Assembly: GCA_963971425.1 (NCBI GenBank)
Contig: OZ020515.1
Location: 37,896,371 to 37,960,370, forward strand
DNA: 64,000 nucleotides
Direction of reading: 5' to 3'
Origin: Bryoerythrophyllum caledonicum
Taxonomy: Eukaryota > Streptophyta > Bryopsida > Pottiales > Pottiaceae
Each line of letters begins with the position of its first letter. Position 1 is the first letter of the stretch. A model generated the notes under the pieces. That model had not been told where the DNA came from, searched no databases, and saw only the letters and a list, made by a program, of their open reading frames with translations. This document shows positions 1 through 10,100 of this stretch, in pieces. The position numbers and the translations under genes are program-made.

Positions 1-934
1 TGTAAGCTGTTGTAAGTTTTAACTTCACTCCATATCTTTTGAAGAACTCGACAGCTTCGGCAACATTTAACTCACCACGATCTGCTCTCATCCTGCCGAT
101 ACTACCATATCTGCTGAAAATGTCTTCAAGTATAAATCTACAAACTCCTTCTGTAGATTTGGTCCTCAAAGCCCTTCCTTCAACAAAGTTTGAGAGCTCT
201 TCTCTAGCCAAAATATGGTATTTCATGCCCCATAATTCCAATGGCATTGCAACCAAGTCAATCATCCACTGAAAATGTACTACAAGTGGATAAGTAGGAT
301 ATAACTCATCTCCGTGTCTTATTTTTTATTGCAGTTGACACTCAGTGTAAGAACTAACAAATTCCTCCACATCTTTATACAAGCCCTTCCACTAGTATCG
401 TTCCTTGATCTTGTAATATGTGGTCCAAACTCATCTATGCCCTGCCCAAAGAGTATCGTGAAACTCTTTAAGAACTTAACCCTTTAACTCCAAGTTGTCA
501 ACTACTCTCACAGGCATTCCATCTTCTCTTTTTGGCCTTTTCCACAATAAACCATCCCTCAGAAGATAATTATAGGTCTGGTGTCTAATATCTTTAATTG
601 TTTTGTCTGACCAGCCTTCTTGCCTTCTCAAAGTACTCAAGGAGATGCCAATGTCTTTTAATTTATCTTGATATAGCTCTTCTTTGAATAGATGAATGTC
701 ACCACTTGTATCTGCTCCATCCACTGCCAAAACATAGCCATAATCTTCATCGTCATCTTCTTCACCAATTTCTTGTGCCTTCATTTCGTCTTCATCCATA
801 TACCTGGCTCTGGATAGCATATCGGCTACTGAGTTTTTCTTGCCAGTAATATGAACTAACACAGGATTTAGTGATCTAATGTAGGCTATCCACCGTAACA
901 TAGCAATGTCTGGAGTAGAACAATTGGCAACCAT
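1..934 (-). pseudogene. Ty3/gypsy retrotransposon pol fragment (RNase H end, integrase)
   Basis: Read on the minus strand, positions 934 to 476 are open and give the end of an RNase H domain (motifs ITGKKNSVADMLSRARY and DIAMLRWIAYIRS), then the linker to integrase. Below 476 the same frame continues to the window edge through several stops. It gives an H2C2-type zinc region (WAGHR, KGLYKDVEEFV, TECQ) and part of the integrase core (RADRGELNVAEAVEFF). The domain order RNase H then integrase is that of Ty3/gypsy elements. The upstream side stops near 950, where a dispersed repeat begins; the downstream side runs out of the window. No LTR is visible. Multiple in-frame stops mark it as dead. Confidence 0.85.
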
Positions 935-1035
935 ACCAATTTAATCCTTGTGTAATTTTCTTTTTCTCCATTTTGCCTATATTTTCTAATTAGCACTTTC
1001 TCTCTTTGCCACTCAGAACTACACCAAATTTTGGA

Positions 1036-1330
1036 ATTAGTATGGACCATACTATTTAGCGAGTATCCATACTAATTCATTTTTGTAATACATACTAATT
1101 TCAATGTTGAAACTAAATCTAGTTTCTATGAATTAATATGGACCAAGCTATTTTCCGTGGATATAATATAGTGTGGATCAGATAAGGATTGTGTGGATGA
1201 GAGCGACGCATGCAGAAAGGTGGCACGAAGTAGAGGTGCGCAAAGCGAAACGGCAACATACTATTTGCAATGAAGTATTCAATTAGTATGGACCATCCTA
1301 ATTGCAATCAATACTAATTGATTGTCTATA
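1036..1330. repeat. Dispersed repeat, copy A
   Basis: This segment contains several copies of AATTAGTATGGACCAT-like words in both orientations (near 1036, 1130, 1278 and inverted near 1070 and 1310). An internal stretch (GTGGATATAATATAGTGTGG ... GGCACGAAGTAGAGGTGCGC) recurs near 2075-2200, and its tail (ATACTATTTGCAATGAAG) recurs near 14590. It is probably a short non-autonomous element inserted next to the retrotransposon relic. No clear terminal duplication was found. Confidence 0.55.
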
Positions 1331-2074
1331 CTAACCAGTATAACTTGTGTCGTTGGGCACTACTACGGTAGTTGTTCCGTAATGCATCTCTTTGGATCAA
1401 AACATCATCAATTCAAGTACAATTTATGCTTAAATTGGTAGTAACTCAATACAAAGCGGTCTTAAGTCGCACCCTATAACCGTCCATTCCACAAATTGAA
1501 GACTTCTAACATGGAGGAAGGCAATTTTCAAACTTCAATTTCTTGCACAATTCTTCATGAAAAAAAGTGTATGAACACTCTATCTTACATTACATCTCAA
1601 CACGTTTTCAAAGAGCCTAAACCCATTTCTAATTCCAAATGGTTAATGAACTATGAGCATTTGAAATGTGGTCTTCTTCACTTGAGTGATTTGTTTTTTT
1701 GGTGATTGTCGGCACAATATGCAACATCAAGTGATGAATTAGGTATCAAATCGAAGCTATTGAGATTTCCAATTGAATGAAACCATACTCAACTTCTAAT
1801 TCTCAATATTGTGCACGCAATGAGCGATTTTCAAATTGCGCTAGTTGTGGTGGTGTGTTGATAGGAAACCTTGAAGCAAGCATGCAACATGGAATTGCCA
1901 CCTAGAGCGGTTTTTGTGGTTACAACCACAACTTCAAGTTTAAAATGAGTTTGGAATCATGTAAGAGCAAGCCCCTCCACATGTGCTCCCATCCACCCAT
2001 GCACCCGTGCCTTCGACGGCAACTAATCAAATGAAGCTTATTACATTTTTTGGTTTCTTACTATACAAACTCTA
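1331..2074. other. Non-coding stretch, no gene recognised
   Basis: Only short unrelated open frames are present (for example 1496-1705), with no recognisable domain, RNA gene or repeat array. Confidence 0.4.
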
Positions 2075-2206
2075 TGAATTAGTACGAACCATTCTATTTT
2101 TTGTGGATATGATATAGTGTAGATCAGATAAAGATTGTGCAAAAGAGAGCGATGCAGGCGAAAAGGCGGCACAAAACGGAGGTGCACAAAGCGGTGTTGT
2201 GATGTG
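2075..2206 (+). repeat. Dispersed repeat, copy B, interrupted by the 11.6-kb transposon
   Basis: It matches copy A (about 1127-1250) with scattered differences, in the same orientation. The match ends close to the left target duplication of the transposon, so the transposon appears to have landed at the edge of or inside this repeat. Confidence 0.6.
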
Positions 2207-2215
2207 GGCCGTCTA
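2207..2215. repeat. Target-site duplication, left (GGCCGTCTA)
   Basis: A perfect 9-bp match to 13810-13818 in direct orientation, abutting the inverted repeats on both sides. Nine base pairs is the usual duplication length of Mutator-like elements. Confidence 0.85.
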
Positions 2216-2266
2216 TCAGCGACGCTATCTTGTGAGCGGTGAGCAGCGAGCGGCGAGCGGTGAGCC
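2216..2266 (+). repeat. Transposon left terminal inverted repeat
   Basis: It contains GCTATCTTGTGAGCGGTGAG followed by short repeats of GAGCGG/GAGCAGC, then an A-rich tract. It is inverted relative to 13741-13809, which has the same core and the same GAGCGGTGAGC repetition before a T-rich tract (as read inward). Confidence 0.85.
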
Positions 2267-3045
2267 TAAAAATCGTTGAAAAAAAATAAAATATTGTGAT
2301 TTTTAAAAAAAAATGTGAAGTTTAGGATAAAATCCGCAGAAATGCAAAAGTTGCACAGAAAGTTTGATACAATTTTCTAAATTAAGAAATTAGCCTATAA
2401 CCGTGTTAACCTCAGCCGTGTGACAATATTCGTGGTTTGGGGCCTTCTCCTCTTGCGTGTCTACGTTTCTATGTACATTAATTTTTTTTTGTTGTTGGGA
2501 TGTCTAGTCTTGTGCCAGATGCATATCTACACTTCAACAGTTCCCGCAATGAAGACGACATAGCAGTCCCAGCGTACCGTACAATGTGATTAGTCTTCTG
2601 ACAATATGTGAGGATAAATTATGCAGGAAGTGTCCCCGATGATGTGAAGACAATGCTTAACCACTTGTATCTATGCGGATTAGGACGTTTATGATTCGAG
2701 ATGTACGGGTATCTCCATACAATTGCATGGGTTTAGGGTACGTATTGCAACGGGGGCATGTGGATATTACATCGATGGCACGTACAGGCAAATTCCATTG
2801 ATTTACCAGACGTCCTCATGGTCTCATATTTTAGAGTTATTATGTACAAAGAGTATCTTTGGACTTGGAGCAACTTTAGAGTACGACAATTTATTACTTT
2901 GGACAATATCATGTCTCATATGTGTTGAATTCAAGATTCCTAAGGAGGCAAATGCATAAGTATAATTTCAATTCAGAACGTACTCTATGAAACTACTTAA
3001 ACCGAAAAATCACGACGTCTGATCTTTCTCCAAATTGTGAGGACC
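2267..3045. other. Transposon subterminal region, non-coding
   Basis: AT-rich sequence lies between the left terminal repeat and the 3' end of the transposase gene. A short open frame at 2723-2959 has no recognisable domain and is probably spurious. Confidence 0.5.
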
Positions 3046-6000
3046 TCATGCCTGCTCTGCAATGTTGGCAAGTTCAAGGATGCGCATGACTTCGTTGAAG
3101 CTGTAGCTTGGAGCGTGTATGAATACGTCCACCTTGTAATCCATCTTACATAGGTAACGCAAAATGTAGTACACATGCTTGCAATACTTCCACTGCCCCT
3201 TCTTTCCCAACGCCTCCGACTGCATCTTCAGGAAATCAGGTCATGAACACCCCGGGAGGTCCGTAATTGTGATACAATAGGACTTCTCTTTTCCAATGTC
3301 AAGGGTAATAACACATCCCCAACCTGGGTATGGTATGGCAATGACGTTCAAAACATAGCAGTTATTCATAAGAGCAGCGCTTGACCACTTATTGCGTTGC
3401 TCAATCGTGGGAACATCCGAGCCTCTACGGATTGCAAAGCCGTGCCGAAATGTGTGGAATGAATTCGGATTCGAGGGAACCGGGAAGTTGGAACGAGGAA
3501 GGGGCATGTCCATAGACACTTGAAATTGTCTCCGCGGTGAAAGAGCACCACGTTGATGCAATTGAAAACCGGCTTCCTCTAACGCCAATACCTCCTGCAT
3601 TGTAAGGTTTGTGCCAACCTTCAGAGGCCACGTCATCGGAATTGCTGGCCAATCCAGTACAAATGATCGCTTTGATCCCTTCACACAACGGCTAATGTCA
3701 TCAGGACAAAACCAGAACTCTGCAGCAACATTACGTGGACTCCTGTAATCCTTCTTCAAACCGGCGTATGTTGGGGCCGGAGTTCCATGACTTCCACGTT
3801 GTACTCTAGCGTTGCATTGTTGACCTGTATGAGCTTGCAATACCTGGCATCTTCGAGCGGACTTCTTTGGAAGACGAGCAATGTGCCAATTCAATGGATC
3901 ACAATCCGACTCCAATACGGAGGTAGTGTGCTGAACTCCGGAGTCATGACCGCTAAGCGACTCCTCAATACGTGCACGAGTCACCCTCGTCCCATCTCGT
4001 GGAATAGAGTAGTTCACCGTGTTGGAACGGTGTGAATCATGTTCGGACCCTGGAGGCAAATCAAGTTTGCGTTTCGTAGATCCAAAAATCTCCGAACCTT
4101 CTAGTCCGCCCGTTCGAGTTAGTAGATCTGCAGCATTTGGAAAGTTTCTAACTGCCTCAGCAATGAGTTTAGGATCACCTGAACGTTGAGCAGATCGCAG
4201 CCGAAGCGTCCCTTTGTCCGGTCCTGTACCAGATGTTCCACCCTTCAACCATGCACGATATGAAGTTATCTGCATAAAAGCACGGATTAGGTCGTCCACG
4301 GTTGCGGCATACAAGCATGTCATTGTGTTCCCAGATTGTTGAAGCCATCGGTTGTGGACCGTTTCAGTAAGGTTGCATGAAGGCATGTCCGCTCTCTCAT
4401 CCAGCGTCAGATCCTGGCAGGAGTCAACGAGGGTCATACCACGATTTTAAAGAGCTATAATAGTTAGAATTGGAGCTTAGACAATATGATATCAGGACGA
4501 TACTTACAAGTTGCATTGCGCCTTCCCATTGTCAATACCAAAAATGCCAAAACGCCATCCAATCCTCAAGAGTTCGTCGCCCTACTTCAGTTGTGGCACT
4601 AGAGGACACCCACCACCCTCTAATTACATTGTATTGCGCTTCGGCCTCCTCTTGAGACATTGCATTCTTCCAGATCTTGCAAAGGGCAATATGCTGGTCC
4701 TGGAAGCCGGCGAGAATGTTCCGAGAAGTGGCTCGTTGGAGACATTTGGTCCAATGGAATAAACAAGTATGTTCTCTGCTTTCCATGGGCTTGTCTTTGT
4801 CGCCGTCGCCATAAACTCGACGGACTGCGTGCCAGTTTGCCCCAGCACTGTCGGCCATGAAGCCCTTGAAGTTCGTCGCCTCTAATCCGAGGTTCTTCAT
4901 TGTATCATTCAAATTCTCCCAAAATAGGTGTTGTGCGTCGGCATCCTCAGATTGCATATCGCACGTTGCAATTGTCATGACTCGACAATACTTATTGTCA
5001 TATACATGACAGGCCATGGTTGTCCAGTCCTTGACCCGCTTGACATGATCAAACATCAACCAGCAATCCTGTAGGTCATTCCCAGGTTGCATACGCTTGA
5101 CGAGATCTACACCACTACCTGCTCGATCGACAGACATCTTGAAGACAAAGACTTTACCTTTGGATTGACCGGGGAACTTGTTCTCGTGGATGAACACAAA
5201 CTTGGACGATTCCTTCAAGGCCATAATATTGTCCATCACTCCCTTACCACCACTGTAGAACCTCTTGCAAGTTGAGACAAGGTTCCTAATGTTTGGAGAT
5301 GAGAGGGTCTCGAATTGATCGAGGACAACGTCCATAGAAGCTCCTTCCAAAGTTGATGACCCTGACGTCAGACGAATCAAGTAGTCAGAAAGAAAGTTTT
5401 TGCTCGCCGCCATGATGATTGCTGAATTTGTAGCCTTCGGTGAGCGCTGGACCTCCTTCGCAACACAGTCGTGCATGACGTCCATGGCGCATTGATCCAC
5501 GCCTTTCGAGATGGGATGGTCATGATGCCTAAGGTGAATGGCCACACGAGTGCGTGACGGATCGGCCGATGTCACGTAGTAGATACGAGCATCACAGAGA
5601 GATATACAAGTAGGAGGAGTCCGGCAAAGCTTACATGCCAAGGTTGACTTCTCGGAAGGTGTTCCGTTGATAGGAAACGGAGTGAAGGCGGACCCGCTCC
5701 ACTCGATTTGATTCGTGTGCCCTTCATTTCTGCATTTAAAGTCACAATTAGCATTGGGGCACTGGAGATGCCCAGTACACGTTGACTTCCGGTACGTGAG
5801 GCCGAAGTCGTTCTTGATGTTTGTAGTCATTGTCCTGCACCAAGCGTGACCATCGTATTGCTTACTCATACCATCAAGGCCCCCTCCAAACTGTGGGGGT
5901 ATACCCTCCGGGAGAGGCGGTAGTTCAAATATCTGGTCTCCATTATAATCTGGTGGCAAGTACTTCACACTTTTCATATCTATACTATCTATATCTATAC

Positions 6001-6604
6001 GTGACAACTCTGACCTGGACCCCTTCCTTAGACCAATTTTAAGCACTTGCAAAAGAATACTCCGTATTCTTCTGGACGTAGGATCGACTGGGGGTCTCCC
6101 TAGAGAGACTGATTGGGACGTATCAGACCTCGAATCACGTGAAATGGACATATTGGGAAGGAATGACTCGTGACACTTGGTGAGATTTCTTGAGTTACCT
6201 AGGTTTGGGTCAGTGACATCCTCTTCCTTTGTGTCACTAAGAGTGACGATAGGGATCGAGGTCGCGCCCAAACCAGGCACGAGTACTGTATCTCCGGAAT
6301 CATCTAAAGAATTGACTACGGAAGTAGATGCATGACCAGACATCTGAGCATCAGAGACACCGTACACTTTGAATGACCCAGAACATAAATTCCACACATA
6401 TCCTACTACATCACGATCTTTCACTTGATAGATGGACTGCGTGTGAATCCCATTACTATCGAATACTTCCTGCTCGACTTGAACCGTTCCACTTCTAAAT
6501 CCGAAACGAAGACAAAGCAAAGACTCTGCGACAATGACAGTGCCACGTTCATCAACGGGCATGACAAATGGGGTGCCCCCTCGGCATGAGGAAAGAGACG
6601 CCAT
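3046..6604 (-). pseudogene. Mutator-like transposase with GCM/WRKY-like zinc cluster and SWIM finger; two in-frame TGA
   Basis: Begins at ATG 6604 (MASLSSCRGG). Residues 1 to about 230 look low in structure. Next comes a zinc cluster (THTNQ-preceding CTGHLQCPNANCDFKC and RHHDHPISKG), then a DDE-type core (LMFDHVKRVKDWTTM, FMADSAGANWHAV, then HTCLFHWTKCLQ, a C-x2-H typical of Mutator-like enzymes). A likely 94-nt intron lies at 4507-4414 (GTAAGT donor, CCAG acceptor, phase 0). Exon 2 has further Cys pairs and ends in a SWIM finger (GCS-stop-PDF ... YCKHVYYIL) with a final stop at 3046-3048. The frame is broken only by TGA at 4532-4534, just before the intron donor, and TGA at 3241-3243, which replaces the second Cys of the SWIM CxC. 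Beyond these two codons the frame is clean, so inactivation is recent. Confidence 0.8.
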
Positions 6605-7189
6605 GTTCAAGGACTCTCAAAGATACAATCTGGGGTGTTACAAAGAGAAGGAGGAATTGAAAATCACAAACTTTTTATAAGATGGTCCAGGAAGCCATTC
6701 TATGGCAGGCTATTGTTGGCTCAGTAAATGTAGGATCATCATGCATCCATATTGATGTCTCAGTAACGATACGACAAAATGCAATGAAAATCATGCTTGC
6801 TCTAGTCCAAAGAATTACAAATATATTTAATAATTTTATCGGGACTCCTAGAAGCGGTAGGGATGCCCATTGTTATTATGAAATGCTTGGCGTCGTTTTT
6901 CATGAGCTGTGCAGGTATGCCTAATTTTGTGGAGTGTGCGCCGGCAGGAGGAATATATATGGAGGGTGTAACATTAATAGAGACTAGTGTACTGTATCAT
7001 TTCAAACTAAAGACCGTCAAGATCCGGTATTTCAGCCAAACGAGTATCCCCCACCCACCTAAGGTAGCAAGGAGGGTTATATATTGCACGACCGGCAACC
7101 TTGCAGTTGTGACAATAAGTTTGTGATTTTCCATGCGAGGTTGTGATGTTTAGGGAGTGGAGAGGATGGTTTAGGGTTCAGTGCCAAGG
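6605..7189. promoter_or_regulatory. Divergent intergenic region between the two transposon genes
   Basis: About 590 bp separates the transposase ATG (6604, minus) from the first ATG of the ParB-methyltransferase gene (7190, plus), so both promoters should lie here. A TTTAGGGTT telo-box lies at 7170-7178, just upstream of the plus-strand start. No TATA box could be assigned with confidence. Confidence 0.5.
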
Positions 7190-10100
7190 ATGACTAAGAA
7201 TGTTAGACAGAGGAGAAGACCTACTAAGTTTTCAAATCCTAAGCAAGTACGCGCTCAGAAGAAGCGTCAAGAGCAGCAAGCAATATTAGCTTCCCAGAAT
7301 CCTGAAGCACAGAAAGAAAAACTTATTGAGGAACGTAGGGATTTGACTATTGTCATCAGAGGAGCTTCTTCTTCCCGTTCAAGCGATCAGGTATTCTTTG
7401 AATGGTGTTCCTCTTCTTTGCTAAACCATATGACGCAGATCAGTTGATTGGTGGTATTTAATAACTATGCTTGCTCTAATATTGTGTAGGAATCAAGGCC
7501 TAGTACGCATTTTCATCGCGAGAGGGTAGAAGAGGACTCTGTACAAGCTAATACAATGAGCCAGAGATCCAGTGCTTCGGATAGCTCATTGCAAAGGAAT
7601 AAGGGGGATGGTCCAGCTAGAAACCATCATCGACCCCTAGCACTACTCGAGCAAGGACGTGACCCATCGCCTCAGGTACATAACGAACCGTCATGTCCTT
7701 AAATTCCAATATTTTGTACACTGATTCAAGAGACTCTGAGTCCCAGGTCGTGTCACATATTTCATTGCGTGCTTTACGCTCTAACAATATAACCCAAATA
7801 CCCGGGCGAGGCCCTAGGCAATAGGTCAGGCGTCACCCGTTCTGTTTTCGACTCCCTCCAGAGCCATACCCTGAAGCCGGTCTGAGTCAGCCCACCCCCA
7901 AGTTTCTCTGTGCTTTTCTACGCTTCGTGTTCACGTATTGTTGACAGCGCTAACACGCCGCTGTTAAGAGGTCGCCCAGTCCGAGTTTAGGTCTCGCTGA
8001 GGTCCCCTTCCACCACTCTAGTTAAGTCGCTGCAGTCCGTAGTCCGCTCTCGCTAAGGTCCCCTGCAGTGGCGCTGAAGTCACCTTGACAACATCTGTGC
8101 ACCGCGCAGCGGTCGAGGTCCCTTGACGTCCCACGAAGCACCTCGAGGTAAGCAGTTTAGGTGTGTTTCTTGTCCGCCATTTTTGACCCTCGGATCCGAG
8201 GGTCATTTCTAGCAGTTTTTTTTTTGTTTTTCTGCGTCAATCTGTGGTGACGATGTGGTGACGACGCCTGTCCGCCGCTCTGGTGAGGTCGCTGCAGTCC
8301 GGGTTTAGGTCTCGCTGAGGTTTGCTTCCGCCGCTCTCGTAACGACGCTGCGTTCCGTAGTCCGCTCTCGCAGTGGTCCCCTGCTGCGGCGCTGAAGCCA
8401 GGAGGACCGCATCTGAATGCTTCGTAGCGGTGAAGGTCCCTTGACGTCCCACGAGCACCTCGAGGTAGGCCGTTTAGGTTCGTATTTTCCCTTCTTTTTT
8501 TCACCCTCGGATCCGAGGGTCATTTTAAAGACTCTGTATTTTTTTTTTCTTCCTGGCTTTGTGGTGATGTTATGTTGACGTCACCAGTCCTCTCCTCGAG
8601 CAAGGTCGATGCAGTCCTTATTCCTAGGCTAGCTGCAGCAGGACTGAAGTTCCTTGGAGCGCATGAGAGCATCGTGAACTGGTGGAGGTCCCTCGGGTTT
8701 ACACAAAGCACCTCGAGGTAGGCCGCTTAGGTTCGTATTTTCCCTTCCTTTTTTCACCCTTGGATCCGAGTCATTTTTAAGACTGTATATTGTTTTTCCT
8801 CTGTTTTCTTTAATTCTGCCTCGCTTTGCGAGGTCGTTATGTTGTTGTCGCTAGTTCTCCTCTTTGGAGAGGTCACTGCAGTTTGGATATAGGCTTCTTG
8901 AGCTCCGGCATTCAACTTAGGATGAGCGCATCTCAGCACTGCCTATGGATGGAGGTCCATCGGCTCCTTTCAAGCACCTCGAGGTAGGCAGATTAATAGA
9001 ATTATTTGCATGCTCTCGGCTTAATCCATTCTCTTGATTGCAGGACTTGCTGAGCCAGGAGCGCACACGAAGCGTTGAGGGCGGAGAAATCATGAGTGGA
9101 GCGAGCATAGGCACCGATGAGGTATGTTTCTGCGCTGCTACTAGGAAATATTGCTCGCGTCTGAAATTCTATTTGATATCGTTTCCTTAATGTACTACCA
9201 AATTTCAGGAGGCTCATGAGGAACTAGGGACCCTGCCATGTAGTGAAGGTATGGATCTTCTGAATCAACCTGTGGAGGAAGAGATGAACGGCGTGGAGGC
9301 CGACTCGAGGATGGAGTCAACAGAGCAGGCGTTGCGGAAATCAATTCGGGGCACCGCGTCTGATGTCCTGCAGAGGTCAATTTTTCCTTCAGTGGAGGAA
9401 CTCTTAATTCCACTGTGCCGCATGCTACCCATGACGGAGGTTCGTCTCCCATTGAAGAGTGATGTAGAGAAGCTGAAGGCAGAGTTTGTAAAGGGATATC
9501 GACCTGGATCTGCATGCTTCTATGTAGCGGTGAAGAGCTTTTCATTGACTGAACAAGACGTGCTTCCTTCCGACCGAGCCAAGTGGTCTGCTCTTTGGCA
9601 AGAGGAGGATCGCAAGTTCGAGCTCATGTTGCAGAGTCGTCCGGAGTTGCAGTCGTTTTCGAACAAGTACTTTTTTGTTTGGGATGGCAACCACCGCCAC
9701 ATTGCGTGGATGGAGGTGATATCCCAGATGCACTCTCGTGATTTTATCTTCCATTCACCGGTGAGGGCTGTGGTTCTAGAGCCGTCTGAGGGAAACCGCC
9801 ACATTCTTCTGAACGCTATGACTGATCTCAACAAGTAAGACACAATCCATTTTTTGTTTGTTAAACATACTTCTGCAATGGGCATTGTTATGATTGCCAT
9901 GGTCATACTCAATTGTTGAAAAAGGTATTGAACATGCATGTATCTAAATAGTGGTTTCCGCATCCTAGGCAAAAAGAGGCTGATCACGTCACGCAACATT
10001 TATCACATGAGCTGAAGAGGGTCCATCATTTTGGCTTCTTGGACTTCGAGCAGTTGAAGGGCTTGATTAGCGATGACGACTACGAAGCTAGCCTTCACGA

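Noticed and set aside
3241-3243. TGA at a Cys position as a selenocysteine codon
   Set aside because: A zinc-ligand Cys in a land-plant transposon is not a plausible Sec site, no SECIS element was seen, and a second TGA sits at a non-Cys position.
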